Source: Euleptes europaea (taxonomy: Eukaryota; Chordata; Lepidosauria; Squamata; Sphaerodactylidae). Taken from it: a DNA stretch of 64,000 nt. Positions 9,901-18,832 of the stretch are shown here, in pieces (position 1 is the stretch's first letter; each line of letters opens with the position of its first letter). The stretch is from assembly GCF_029931775.1 (NCBI RefSeq), contig NC_079323.1, forward strand, positions 38,768,882 through 38,832,881, in the 5' to 3' direction. The translations under genes and the position numbers were made by a program. A model generated the notes under the pieces. The model was not told where the DNA came from. It saw nothing but the letters and a program-made list of their open reading frames with translations, and did no database searches.

Positions 9901-11606
9901 TCCTTCATTCCACATGTCAGGTAGAAAGAGAAAGATGGGGGATATTTCCTTCATGGCCTGCTTATAAACCTTCTTGGAAGTTTCTGGTGGACGGGGACTA
10001 GGGTTGCCAACCTCCAGGTACTGGAGTGAAATGGTGAAGGTGCTAACTCGTGTCAAAGGAAACTTAACAAAATCTATAAACGGACACAATACAAAAGGTA
10101 GTAGTAGCCAAAGCTACTCAAGTATCAGCGAACTGATATATACACACAAGCCAACTGTAACAAATAAAGAACGATTCATGTATCTTAATATCTGGTCAAA
10201 AAGACTGGTCAAAAAGACTCTAACTCAGTTCATTAGTCTTTCATTCCTTGCGGTGAGCAGTACAGGAGGCAGAAGTCAGAAGACGGGGGGAGGTCAGAAC
10301 GCCGTCCTGAGCTTTAGCCACCAAGCATTTTGAACAGAGCAGCCCGTTGGGAGCAAGTAGTCACTAGCTGAGAACTAATTCTTTTCTTCTGTAATTTAAG
10401 GTATGTACTGCATATCCTTTTGATTGTTTGGACGATGCATTTTAATCTTAGACTGATAAATTTAGGAGTAACGAGACTACAACAGAGAGATTCTTGAAAT
10501 GTTTATTGTATCTATAGGAGCTTTGACTCCTGGTAAACGGAGAGCTGAAGAAGCCACCCCGGCGGCGGCGAAAACACGAAGCATCCGGACGGCGTTCTGA
10601 CCTCCCCCGTCTTCTGCCTTCTGCCTCCTGTCCTGCTCACCACAAGGAATGAGAGACTAATGAACTGTGTTAGAGTCTTTTTGACCAGTCTTTTTGACCA
10701 GATATTAAGATACATGAATCGTGCTTTATTTATTACAGTTGGCTTGTGTGTATATATCAGTTCGTTGATACTTGAGTAGCTTTGGCTACTACTTTTTGTA
10801 TTGTGTCCATTTATAGATTTTGTTGAGTTTCCTTTGACACGAGTTAGCTTCACCATTTCACTTGTCAATATATGTTTTTGCAATTATTTTGAGAGCCTTG
10901 TACTATCATTTCCTCAGCCAGACTACTTTAGTACCTGTGCAACTTTATCTTAGTAACCTCCAGGTACTAGCTGGAGATCTCCTGCTATTACAACTGATCT
11001 CCAGCTGATAGAGATCAGATCACCTGGAGAAAATGGCCATTTGGGCAACTGGACTCCCCTCCTCAAACCCCACCCTCCTCAGGCTCCACCCCAAAAACCT
11101 CCTGCCAGTGGCGAAGAGGGACCTGGCAACCCTAATGGTGACCACAATCTAAACAGGGTGTCCTGGACTACAGTTTCAAGATGGCCTCTATCCCTCCCAT
11201 CCTTGCTGATCAATTGTATTTTTATTTCCCGTTTTTTGAAGAAAATGGACACACACACAAACCTCAGGGAAGAAATACAAACTAAACACATTCAGTCTCT
11301 ATGAATTATATATCCCTCTTAGAATTATCCCTCTTGGGTGTCCTGGAAAGTGAGAAAACGTTTCTCTGTTTGAACCTCAGTGGCAAGCAATTTTCAGGCA
11401 CATTTGACATTCTAGAGCAGCCTTCCGTTTATTTGCATCCTTAAAAGTATTACCTTGCTCTTCTCCAGGTTCTTCCGATATGTCCAGGAAATTTAACATG
11501 CGGATGGTATCCCTGCACAAGAAATGAAGTCCCAGTGAAAGCTCTTCCCCCAAAAAACTTTCTGGTGGATGAAGAATCTGTTGAACGAAACCTTTTTGTG
11601 AGATGA
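912..11606 (+). CDS. CD200-like (OX-2-like) membrane glycoprotein gene, five coding exons
   Basis: Coding exons are 912-960, 1658-1993, 5517-5828, 9534-9679 and 11469-11606. All have GT donors and AG acceptors, phases 1-1-1-0, 981 nt in total, 326 aa. Residues 1-20 form a signal peptide (MISTSLFFCGIWTVVAG). The IgV domain (about 21-128) shows LYC, VTWQK and DESCYSC, the CD200 signature including its extra cysteine, and a final TCLKVYG. The IgC2 domain (129-232) has LSCSVTGRPAP and several N-glycosylation sequons. A membrane helix lies at about 240-263. The 63-residue cytoplasmic tail is far longer than the roughly 19 residues of mammalian CD200 and has no NPxY motif of the CD200R kind. By family knowledge it is a cell-surface ligand-type immune regulator. 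It lies 7 kb upstream of CD200 in the same orientation and looks like its tandem paralogue. The start was chosen because the ATG directly begins a good signal peptide; an extra 5' exon cannot be excluded. Confidence 0.88.
1658..1993 (+). CDS. CD200-like exon 2 (IgV domain)
   Basis: This is 336 nt, phase 1 at both ends, between tttgcag and gtaagtg. It encodes the whole V-type Ig fold with the canonical Cys-Trp-Cys set and the CD200-specific DESCYSC and TCLKVYG motifs. The same length and phase occur in the CD200 exon at 24939-25274. Confidence 0.93.
2125..2343 (+). repeat. 5S-rRNA-headed SINE with BovB-type tail
   Basis: The head matches 5S rRNA (GGAAGCTAAGCAGGGTC, GGATGGGAGACC). It is followed by the module GGAAGGCACTGGCAAACC and a tail (ccataagtcggctttgactt) related to the BovB 3' end, then a CA run. 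An 11-bp target duplication, agtcatgttag, lies at 2114-2124 and 2344-2354. Confidence 0.88.
2358..2440. repeat. Interspersed repeat fragment ('cttaaagactaac' family)
   Basis: It contains ggcaccttaaagactaac and tcagctcacttcatcaga, shared with the copies at 20425-20612 and 29612-29830. This family is common in reptile DNA; its class is not certain. Confidence 0.55.
2920..3062 (-). repeat. SINE/LINE 3'-end fragment
   Basis: Read on the minus strand this has the motif family (gaccttgggc..., ctgtgaggtaggttaggctg, tggggactcaaagcgg) also seen at 44693-44905 and 16050-16265. It is diverged and truncated. Confidence 0.5.
3545..3685. mobile_element. Short inverted-repeat element (MITE-like), class unknown
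   Basis: A 14-bp perfect inverted repeat (gcatgttcccactt) at 3545-3558 and 3672-3685 brackets 113 bp. No convincing target duplication is visible. It sits in a GC-richer patch (3290-3740) of intron 2 that also holds a 17-bp direct repeat near 3498-3532. Confidence 0.4.
4255..4440 (+). repeat. LINE (CR1/L2-like) 3'-tail fragment
   Basis: The text ...ttttactgtttatgttttaa...gctgccttggtggccc...aataaaataaag has the usual layout of a CR1/L2-type 3' end seen elsewhere in the window (13490-13670, 21020-21090, 61690-61800). Confidence 0.45.
4751..4932. promoter_or_regulatory. Cluster of four octamer-like (ATGCAAAT) motifs
   Basis: TTTGCAT (4751), ATGCAAAT (4831), ATGCAAAC (4858) and TTTTGCAT (4925) lie within 182 bp of otherwise non-repetitive sequence in intron 2 of the CD200-like gene. 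Octamers bind POU factors and are common in lymphoid enhancers. A regulatory role here is inference only. Confidence 0.25.
5517..5828 (+). CDS. CD200-like exon 3 (IgC2 domain)
   Basis: This is 312 nt, phase 1 at both ends, between ttttacag and gtgagttt. It encodes a C2-type Ig domain with LSCSVTGRPAPVVTWQF, the NFTHMSS sequon and NCVIQH as the second cysteine strand, matching the CD200 membrane-proximal domain. Confidence 0.92.
6229..6525. repeat. Tandem duplication of ~80 bp, second copy split by a SINE
   Basis: The AT-rich unit beginning aatataaaatatctg and ending near cctaac occurs at 6229-6308. It occurs again at 6311-6357 plus 6480-6525, interrupted by the SINE fragment at 6358-6479. 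Confidence 0.75.
6358..6479 (+). repeat. Sauria-type SINE, 5'-truncated
   Basis: Only the 3' part is present, from gactggggaaggcactgg to the cctttacctttac end. The 8-bp duplication cattggat lies at 6350-6357 and 6480-6487. Confidence 0.8.
7043..7356 (+). mobile_element. hAT-type MITE, second family
   Basis: It begins TAGGGTTGCC, ends CTGGCAACCATA and has a perfect 8-bp target duplication tccccaat at 7035-7042 and 7357-7364. The interior differs from the main MITE family: it holds a long imperfect hairpin centred near 7200 with cgtcattgccggtttacttc and its inverse. Related pieces lie at 43325-43550. Confidence 0.82.
7365..7462 (-). repeat. tRNA-derived SINE fragment
   Basis: On the minus strand it reads gattcagtggcagaa...tgcatgcagaagatccc...gttcaaaccctgg. 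These are an A-box/B-box-like pair of the same family as the SINE at 21193-21420. Confidence 0.6.
7581..8418. repeat. 41-bp inverted repeat bracketing ~840 bp
   Basis: The sequence at 7581-7621 (tgacccatgatctaggacat...) recurs inverted at 8378-8418, 39 of 41 positions matching. A BovB fragment lies between the arms. It could be the ends of an old transposon or a local inversion. Confidence 0.55.
7711..7990 (+). mobile_element. BovB (RTE) LINE, 3'-end fragment
   Basis: It encodes the C-terminal end of a BovB reverse-transcriptase protein: LGKVEGSRKRGRPNRRWIDS, then KNRTFWKTFIHRVTMSRR. The end is cttgacggcacttaacac with a CA run. It is 5'-truncated, as is usual for LINEs, with a small frame change before residue LGK. 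Confidence 0.85.
8884..9075. repeat. GC-rich repeat with internal ~110-bp tandem unit
   Basis: The unit ggcaggagggagaccc...cagactg..tgcccctcttcagaag occurs twice here (about 8880 and 9000). It occurs twice more at 63860-64000, so it is an interspersed repeat with internal tandem copies. The family is not recognised. Confidence 0.55.
9534..9679 (+). CDS. CD200-like exon 4 (transmembrane)
   Basis: This is 146 nt, entering in phase 1 and leaving in phase 0 at atg|gtgaga. It encodes a stalk (AKRKVPR), an uninterrupted hydrophobic helix of about 24 residues and a basic stop-transfer (NCWRRVPPEDKK). Confidence 0.88.
9999..11134 (-). mobile_element. hAT-type MITE (main family), split by a fold-back insertion
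   Basis: The MITE parts are 9999-10022 (TAGGGTTGCC end) and 10969-11134 (ending GGCAACCCTA). Flanking 8-mers acggggac and atggtgac match at 6 of 8. The interruption is the element at 10023-10954. Confidence 0.85.
10023..10954. mobile_element. Penelope-like fold-back insertion
   Basis: Inverted arms lie at about 10027-10307 and 10587-10860, roughly 95% alike, around a unique centre, with about 95 bp of extra tail at the right end. A perfect 14-bp target duplication, aacctccaggtact, lies at 10009-10022 and 10955-10968. A hammerhead-like core (CTGAAGA...GGCGAAAA) lies at 10545-10574. The layout, duplication length and ribozyme core point to the Penelope-like class. No open protein is present. 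Confidence 0.6.
11469..11606 (+). CDS. CD200-like exon 5 (cytoplasmic tail and stop)
   Basis: The acceptor is tgctcttctccag. The exon is in phase 0 and gives 45 codons ending in TGA. The tail includes CGWYPCTRNEVPVKALPP and an acidic end. The frame stays open across the exon and the acceptor is good. The other two frames stop early, which favours this reading. Confidence 0.72.
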   Translation, partial: VLPICPGNLTCGWYPCTRNEVPVKALPPKNFLVDEESVERNLFVR

Positions 11607-11634
11607 AACTTCACATGAACTCTAATCGTATAAA

Positions 11635-11843
11635 CAGGGTTGCCAGCTCCGGGTTGGGAAATACCTGAAGATTTTGGGGGTGGAGCCTGAGGAGGGTGGG
11701 GTTTGGAGAGGGGAGGGACTTTGATGCCATAGACTCCTATTGCCAAAGTGGCCATTTTCTCCAGGGGTACTGATCACCGTTGCCTGGAGATCAGCTGTAA
11801 TAGTGGGAGATCTCCAGCCACCACCTGGAGGTTGGCAACCCTA
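11635..11843 (+). mobile_element. hAT-type MITE in the 3' UTR of the CD200-like gene
   Basis: It starts CAGGGTTGCC and ends GGCAACCCTA, with 8-mers cgtataaa and cttataaa matching at 7 of 8. It starts 28 bp after the stop codon and ends 7 bp before an AATAAA, so it should be part of the mature mRNA. Confidence 0.85.
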
Positions 11844-11850
11844 CTTATAA

Positions 11851-11856
11851 AATAAA
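11851..11856 (+). terminator. Candidate poly(A) signal of the CD200-like gene
   Basis: AATAAA lies 245 bp after the stop codon; a second AATAAA is at 11911. Which is used cannot be told from sequence. Confidence 0.4.
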
Positions 11857-12067
11857 CTCAGACCTTTGCCTTTATAAAAACATTGTTGCAATAATTAAGC
11901 TAAATTGTATAATAAAATTCAGTCATTATTTATTTTGAAATGTAATCAAAACAGAACACATGTGTTTCTTACGCGATGTGGCCACTAGAATCGTAAAATC
12001 TTAAACCTCCAAGGTTTATGGCAGTTGTTCTTGTTGTTCTACTTAAATGGATTATTTGAATGCATGA

Positions 12068-12298
12068 CACTGGGGGTTACCGCACTTTGTATTCCCAGCG
12101 ATGTATTAAGAGTTTGAAAAACAATACAAGAGTTGTAAAAAACATCGCTTTAAAAGGGGTTTTGGATACCACGGCTTATAAATGGTTGGAAGACGTCTTC
12201 ACAGCTAAAGGGGCCAAACAAAGTGCGAACAGTATTTTTTATAACGTTTTCAAACTCTTAATACATCGCTGGGAATACGAGTGCGGTAACAGCCTCTG
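12068..12298. mobile_element. Short inverted-repeat DNA element, class unknown
   Basis: Ends at about 12075-12123 and 12244-12290 are inverted copies of about 48 bp (GTTACCGCAC...GTATTCCCAGCGATGTATTA), nearly perfect. Weaker similarity extends to 12068 and 12298. No clear target duplication is seen. An 83-codon open frame runs across the whole unit but is not recognised and is probably chance. Confidence 0.6.
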
Positions 12299-13076
12299 TC
12301 TGTACAAATAGTGAAGGTTAAAACAGAAAGAGATGGCAAGGTTTGTGATTTGATCTTGTCAGTGTTATAAAAATGCTAAAGGAAGCTATGAGATTCAGAC
12401 ACCTCACTCATGTCAGTGGGCCTTAAAAAACAAATTAGATTTTCATTGCTGAGTATGCCAATAAGGTTCACAATTACTGCTTGCTATCTGCTTGTTTTAC
12501 TGTTAATATTTATTTGATTTTATTGATGTTATGACTATTGTATTGATTATGCTATCCCTCACCTTGTTAATGAATCAATAAACAAATAGCTTCCAGTTAA
12601 ACGCAGGTAAATTAAAAAAAACAAAAACCCTGCAGATCAGCTAGCACTGGGTAGCCTTGGGCAAATCTCTTTTATTTATCAGCTTGCTTATCTCTTTCTC
12701 TCTGTGGGTGTTTAAAAACCACAAAGCCCTTATTTTACAGCTGTTATTTTGGAGATAAAATGATAAGTCGCTACATTGGACCCTGAGTTCTTGTAATAAT
12801 GTGAGAAATAAATTTTACCCAAAATAGAAAACAATGTACTATGCAGCAGCACTGACATCCCTTCGAATTCTCTTAGCTGTAATTCTCTTCTCCTGTTGTG
12901 TTGCATATTGTATTGTTTTAAACATCAGTGAATAGAATAGGACTTGCCCATCTTCTGGCTGAATTCCAAATACTTCTGCATTGGATGGGGATATATGGTG
13001 CCCATTTTCTTCCAACAGCATCTGCCCATGTTTTAGGGGAGTGTATGCTGAAGGCCTTCCAACTTGGGGTGGGGGG

Positions 13077-13295
13077 TAGGGTTGCCAGCTCCGGGTTAGG
13101 AAATACCTGGAGATTTGTGGGGTTGAGCCTGAGGAGGGCAAGGTTTGGGGCAGGGAGGGACTTCAATGGGGTATAATGCCACAGAGTCCACCTTCCAAAG
13201 CAGCCATTTTCTCCAGGTGAACTGATCTCTATTGCCTGGAGATCAGTAGTAATAGTGGGAGATCTCCAGCTACCACCTGGAGGTTGGCACCCCTG
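13077..13295 (+). mobile_element. hAT-type MITE (main family)
   Basis: This is a full-length copy from TAGGGTTGCC to GGTTGGCACCCCT, with the internal block cattttctccaggtgaactg. The flanks are G-rich, so a target duplication cannot be judged. Confidence 0.82.
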
Positions 13296-13489
13296 GGGGG
13301 CCTGTGAGGCACTACTGCTGGAAAATGCTTCTGTGAAGACCCTTTGGATGTATAGAACATATAGATCCTATCCCGTGTCCTTTTTCTTGTCTAGTTGGCT
13401 GATAAAGTTGGGAATCTGCTTTACCCCAGCTCACTGATCCCTCCTTCCTGCCCAATGTTTTAATTGCTGGGTTTTTGTTGTTGTTCTTG

Positions 13490-13670
13490 TTGGATGGGCA
13501 TTTTAGCTCTGTTTTTAATTGTTTTTAATGATGTGATTTTGTTGGTTTTAATGGTTTTTAAGACAGGGTTTTGTTATGCATGTTTTTAACGAATTCGCCG
13601 CCTTCTGGGCCGTTATGAAGGCAGAAAGGCAAGGTATAAATTTTGTAAAACAAATAAAAGTAAATAAACA
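13490..13670 (+). repeat. LINE (CR1/L2-like) 3'-tail fragment
   Basis: It holds gttttaatggtttttaag, then ccgccttctgggccgttatg and gcaaggtataaat: the layout of a CR1/L2-type 3' end with its closing simple repeat. Confidence 0.5.
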
Positions 13671-13860
13671 ATTTAATATATCTCTGTCCAAACCAAAAGA
13701 AGAAAAATAGGGCAAAAAAGGTAAAAGGCAAAGCTGAAGCAGGCAACAGGCAAAAAGTGTTGCTAGGAGAAAGAATGAAATTATAATTTGTCCCAGTGTC
13801 ACATGGTGTGAGATATAACAAAATAATTACAATAACTACTTCCTTGAGGATAGATGTGCC

Positions 13861-13965
13861 TACAGTATGAGACCCTGGAGATCTGCTGCTAGCTGGAGCA
13901 GACAATACTGACCTTGATAGACCAAAGATCTGACTCAGTATGGCAGCTTTGTGCATTCATGTACG
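13861..13965 (+). repeat. tRNA-derived SINE, 3' half
   Basis: The text gagaccctggagatctgctgc...gacaatactgaccttgatag...cagcttt matches the 3' half of the SINE at 21193-21420. Confidence 0.65.
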
Positions 13966-14150
13966 TGATCATTAATGGCATAAAAGAAAAACAGGATGTG
14001 TAAGAGTGGTGCCTTTACTTAACCCTAAGACTCCTTTTTTGAATGACTAGTCTAGGAAGAATAATTAATGTAGCTGTCCGACCTAACAAGTCACTTCAGA
14101 AGCTCTTGCTAAAAGTCAGGATATAAATCTTTACAGTGTACAAACACATT

Positions 14151-14301
14151 GGGCAAAAACGCATGGTCGCTTTATCCTCCTTTAATCCCTGTTTCAGCCA
14201 GGATTCAGCCAGGATTGAACGCATGCATTTCGCCTAATGTTCGTTCGATCCTGGCTAAAACAGGGATTAAAGGAGGATAAAGCGACCATGCATTTTCGCC
14301 C
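14151..14301. mobile_element. Perfect fold-back MITE (PIF/Harbinger-like)
   Basis: Arms of about 65-70 bp (gggc.aaaacgcatggtcgct, tttaatccctgtttcagcc) are near-perfect inverted copies. The 3-bp duplication is att at 14148-14150 and 14302-14304. Other copies are at 32219, 44249 and 54952. Confidence 0.78.
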
Positions 14302-14957
14302 ATTAATTCCAGAGGTAGCTCCACTATAACAGAATTTATCGCCAATCTTATACACCAGTATTACATGAACAGCAGCAAGGTGAGTAAAGTGACATTTCAA
14401 TTTTGATTGCTTGACTGACACAATCCTCGTTAGATCACTACTGACATCTACTGTTATTTCTGTGACCTGCAAGAACTATGTACAACATCATTTCAAACCT
14501 TTTGTTACACAGATCGGTTCCCCATGTCAGGGCAGGCTTGGGAAAAGAGTCCTCTACATGTGTATAACTAGGACATGGATTCCAGGGTTAGGGTTCATTT
14601 GAGTCCAGCGTAGGCACAGTTCCCATCCTGCCAAAATGTTTATCCCAAGGAAGGAAGGGGAGACAGATACGTAACCCAGAAGTAACTTTATTGATCTAAC
14701 CAAGATACAAAATAGGAAAAGGTAAGCTAAAGAGCAAGTATTCGATGATAAAATACAGTAGCAATTTACCAGTGACAATCCAGTAAAAATCATTTAATTA
14801 AAAAAGATGGTAATACGTACAATAATTATAATTCTGCTGCTATAGACTAACACAGCTACCCATCTAGATAACAAACAGGGACTAATTTTCAAAAGCACAG
14901 TCGGGACCTCACCAACTTTAAACAGATTTTTCTGCAAACTTGGGGTACTCCCCAGGT

Positions 14958-15570
14958 TTGCAAAAAAAATCTGAAAAGTTTTTAAAAAACACATTGGGGG
15001 GGTTTAACACCCCCCCCAATTTAAAAAAGCAATGGTTGCGCACTGCTGCAGTGATCCACTCCAGGCCTGGGATCAACTCCGGGCTTGGCTGCCATGGTGG
15101 TGGACACTGGGAGCAGCTCTGTACCCAGCTCGGAGGCTATGGACGTTGGAGAGGCTCTGGGCCCCAAGGTGGCTAATACCAGAAGAGGCCTGGGTGCTAT
15201 GAAGAAGAACTCTGGGAGTTTCTCCAGTCCTGGCTGCTGCGGCGGAGGATGCCAGCAGCTACTCTAGGCTCAGAGTGGCTCCCAGACATCATTGCTGTCG
15301 CCTCCGGGCTTAAGGTGAGTGGTGGGGCCTGGAGCCATGATGGGGGAGGGAAAAGATGAGATCCCCCCATGAATATCGCGGGACTCCCATGATTATTCTA
15401 TATACTAATAGTGGAGTCAGCCAAATGTTTGGATACTTAAACCCAGTGACTGGAGCTATGAACGGGCAAGACAGGTCTTTCTATAAACCTGAAAAGGGCC
15501 CCTGGGTTGCAGGAAAAATGTGAAATCTTTAAAAAAAAAATACTTTGGGGGGTTTAAAAAACCTGAAAAT
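14958..15570. repeat. Unclassified repeat-like stretch
   Basis: A motif of tctgaaaagtttttaaaaaa followed by ttggggggttt near 14970-15005 recurs, diverged, at 15515-15560, with a GC-richer block between. No coding sequence is recognised. Confidence 0.3.
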
Positions 15571-15730
15571 GATCAAAGGAGTGCCTGAATCTTTAAACAA
15601 CGGATTCTCTCAGTGGCTGTTGCTATGCAACCACAGCATTCCAAGACTTGGTTCTGCCAGTAAAAGCAAGGGGCAAGGGGCAGAGCACTTTCTTTGCTTT
15701 GAGGGAGGACTCATTCGAGCCAGGCCTGAC

Positions 15731-15952
15731 TAGGGTTGCCAGCTCCATGTTGGGAAATTCCTGAATATTTTGTGGTGCACTCTAAGGAGGGCAGGGTTTA
15801 GGGAGGGGAGGAGACTCAGCTGGATAGAATGCCATAGAGTCCACCCGCCAAAGCAGTCATTTTCTCCAGGGGGCAAGATCTCCAGGGAAAAAGATCTCTG
15901 TCATTGTAATTCTGGGATATCTCCAAGTCCAATGTGGAGATTGGCAACCCTA
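15731..15952 (+). mobile_element. hAT-type MITE (main family), diverged
   Basis: It runs from TAGGGTTGCC to GGCAACCCTA, with an interior that is diverged but alignable throughout. Confidence 0.8.
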
Positions 15953-16049
15953 GCCTTGGCAGCAACAACTAGGTGACTTGATAACACCCTGACTTCCATG
16001 ACTCAACTAGGCCTGGCTGCTTGCTGCTGTTCAACAGCAGCCACCTTAT

Positions 16050-16265
16050 GAAAGCCAGCGTGGTGTAGCAGTGAGAGCTTCAGGTTCAAATCTCCATCTT
16101 CCTGTGGAAGCTCACTGGGTAATTTTGGTGCAGTCACATATTTTCAGCCTAACCTACCTAACAGGGTTGTTGTGCTGATAAAAAGGAAGAGAGGAGAATA
16201 ATGTAAGTTGCTTTGGTCCCCACTGTGGAGAAAGGTGGGGGTAAATGAAATAAATAAATAATAAA
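16050..16265 (+). repeat. tRNA-headed SINE-like repeat
   Basis: The run cagcgtggtgtagcagtgag...gttcaaatctcc looks like an A-box/B-box head. It is followed by ggaagctcactgggtaattt and gtaagttgctttggtcccc. The same family occurs at 44693-44905 and, inverted, at 49675-49920. Confidence 0.6.
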
Positions 16266-16411
16266 TATAACTGAAGATAGCAGTCAGATAAAAGGTAGGT
16301 TGGAAGGAGGCAGGGAAAGGAGAGAGGATTTAGGGGTTGCCAGGAGTGCACACAGACTAAATAGTGTGGGGAGTAGGATACAGGGAAAAATGAGGTGCCA
16401 CCCTACCAGTG

Positions 16412-16701
16412 AAGAGCCCAGTGGCACAGAGTGGTAAGCTGCGGTACTGCAGTCCAAGCTCTGCTCACGACCTGAGTTCGATCCCAACGGAGGTTGGTTT
16501 CAGGTAGCCGGCTCAAGGTTGACTCAGCCTTCCATCCTTCCGAGGTCGGTAAAATGAGTACCCGGCTTGCTGGGGGTAAAGGGAAGATGACTGGGGAAGG
16601 CACTGGCAAACCACCCCGTAAACAAAGTCTGCCTAGTAAATGTCGAGATGTGTCGTCACCCCATGGGTCAGAAATGCACAGGGGACCTTTACCTTTATCC
16701 C
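16412..16701 (+). repeat. Sauria-type SINE, full length
   Basis: A tRNA-like head (tggcacagagtggtaagc A-box, gagttcgatcc B-box), the module GGAAGGCACTGGCAAACC and an acctttacctttatc end are present. A short duplication, accagtg, lies at 16405-16411 and 16702-16708. Confidence 0.85.
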
Positions 16702-16708
16702 ACCAGTG

Positions 16709-16861
16709 CTTGAGTTCCCCTGGAGAAAAAATGTCTGCTTTGAAGAGTGGACTCTATAGCATTATACCCTGCTAAGGTAATTTCTCTCCCCAAACCTCAC
16801 TCTCCTAAGGCTCCACCCCCGAATCTCCAGGAATTTCCCAACTGGGAGCTGGCAACCCTAA
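16709..16861 (-). mobile_element. hAT-type MITE (main family), partial
   Basis: Only the half from the cattttctcc block to GGCAACCCTA remains; the other side abuts the SINE. A short piece of another copy follows at about 16862-16942. Confidence 0.7.
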
Positions 16862-17225
16862 GGGGGAACTGCTGTCTTTAGTTGGGGGATCTGTTGTGAT
16901 TCCAGGAGCTCTCCAGGCCCCACCTAGAAGTTGGCAACCCTAGAAGGTGAGAAGGAAGCAGGAAAGGGGCCATGGGGACTTTCAAGAAAGGTAAGGAGGA
17001 AATGGTGGGGAAGGGGGAAATGAGATGCCTCTCGCAAGTCCTTGCGGGTTCCCGCTTGTATTTAGCTAAACTGCCCTGAACAGCTTCTGGGAAAGCTTCA
17101 GAATGGTAACTCAATAAAGCCCTGCTTCTTATAGTTCATCATCCTAAATGCAGGCTGTGGCAGAGCTGCTCCTGAGGTTGCCTATGTTCCGTGGGGGGGG
17201 GGGGAACCTTATACCCCTGCCTGAA

Positions 17226-17435
17226 TAGGGTCGCCAACCTCCAGGTAGTAGCTGGAGATCTCCTGCTATTACAACTGATCTCCAGCCAATAGAGATCAGT
17301 TCCCCTGGAGAAAATGGCTGCTTTGGCAATTGGACTCTATGGCATTGAAATCCCTCCCTTCCCCAAACCCTGCCCTCCTCAGGCTCCGCCCCCAAAAACC
17401 TCCCACTGGGGGTGAAGAGGGACCTCGCAACCTTA
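17226..17435 (-). mobile_element. hAT-type MITE (main family) with perfect target duplication
   Basis: It runs from TAGGGTCGCC to CGCAACCTTA. A perfect 8-bp duplication, tgcctgaa, lies at 17218-17225 and 17436-17443. Confidence 0.92.
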
Positions 17436-18526
17436 TGCCTGAAGAATAGCGGGGCCAAAGTCCAGAACTAAGACTTTCCCACATTTTAATGCCTCTTCAT
17501 GCCGTGGGGCTTCTTAAACTTAACCTAGCTTAGGGCTTCAGCAGCCGGTCCTAATGAAAGGGCTTAGCCACCATCCCCACCAGAGTCAGGCAACAGGCAA
17601 CTGTTCAATAGGGCTTACTTCCAGCAAAGTGTTCCTAGAATTTCAGCCTTAATGAAGTCTGCACAGCCTTTGGTAACAGCTCACGATGGAGATGTTACAG
17701 GAAATTCTAATCACACATCGAGGATCGATTTGGCAAATTTGGTAATTTGGCAAAGCCATCTCCATCCTCGTTTTTTTTGCTGTTTCAGAGCCAGCCTACA
17801 CAAGCATGTCAGTTGGGTCAAGACTTGTTGATGAAGGTGTGAACTATTGCCATAAAAAAGTATTGGTTTCGCTTTTATTTGATAGTTCTGTTGCTTTGGA
17901 TCTGAGATGGTAACTTCACACATGCAAATTGTCACTTGACAAAAGGCTCGGAGAAGAAGTGAGCTGTTTCTAAGCCTGTGCCCACTGTGGACCAGCAAAT
18001 GTGACATGAGTTTTCAGGCATGAAAAGCATCTCTGTCATTTTTCTGTTAATTACATTTAGCTCTTCCAGCTTTTTCTAGGTTTACTAGTATTACATCTGG
18101 GATTTTCTTGGATTATTATCCTAGCTTCCTAAAATAAAAGGTTATTCTTTATTTTATAACCTCTCATTACTTTTGGACTCTAGAAGTTGCTCGTAAACGG
18201 CAAAAGTACATGGATTTCCATGATGAACAGCATAGCACTTTACTCTAGTGATGTATTTGAAGTATGCTCCTTGCCAAGACACATCCCTCTCTAAGGCCCC
18301 TAATAATATTTCTGTTTTCTACAAGTCCTATATGAAGGTCCTTCCCTTTCCTTTGTTTCTGTCCGTCTTGTAGATGCCATCTGACCTTGAATCCTTCCTG
18401 GGGAAAGAATCCAGGACGTGCACTCAAATCTACAATGGAAGCTATTTTAAAAGGAATAATGGCACAAAAAGCACTGTTTCCAATTATATGCATGTACATT
18501 GTGGCTGCTACAATGTTTACGTGTCA

Positions 18527-18546
18527 CCAATGGCACGTATATAAAA
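18527..18546 (+). promoter_or_regulatory. CD200: Possible CD200 core promoter (CCAAT, TATATAAAA)
   Basis: CCAAT at 18527 and TATATAAAA at 18538 lie about 290 bp upstream of the CD200 start codon. The spacing between the two motifs is not typical, so this is only a candidate. Confidence 0.22.
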
Positions 18547-18832
18547 TAGTTAACTAATCCATTAATAGGATGGGAAGATGCAGAAACTGGTAGACTTGTG
18601 CAATCATTTTACCAAACACTGAAACACAAGAAAGGAAGTGCAGTTTTGTCCCATCAGCTCTCGTGGGAGGAGCGCAGTAGAGATTTCTTTTTTTTCTTCC
18701 AGAAAGCTAGACGCTCTGTAGAGCTTTTCCTTCCAACTCCTGGGTTGTTGTTGGGTTTTTTTTGGTCCTTCATGGTTTAGCTGGAAGCAGCAGTTGCTCT
18801 CGGACACAATCCCTTTCCCTCATTGCAGTAAC

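Noticed and set aside
12060-12311. 83-codon open frame
   Set aside because: It spans an inverted-repeat element end to end, and its two ends encode inverse copies of the same DNA; no family recognised.
14586-14598. Telomere-like gggttaggg
   Set aside because: Fewer than two full repeat units; expected by chance.
16412-16480. tRNA gene
   Set aside because: A- and B-box-like motifs belong to a SINE head followed by SINE core and tail; no cloverleaf with mature ends.
17190-17205. Poly-G run (also poly-C at 51304) as G-quadruplex regulatory site
   Set aside because: A single homopolymer within or beside repeats; no support for function.
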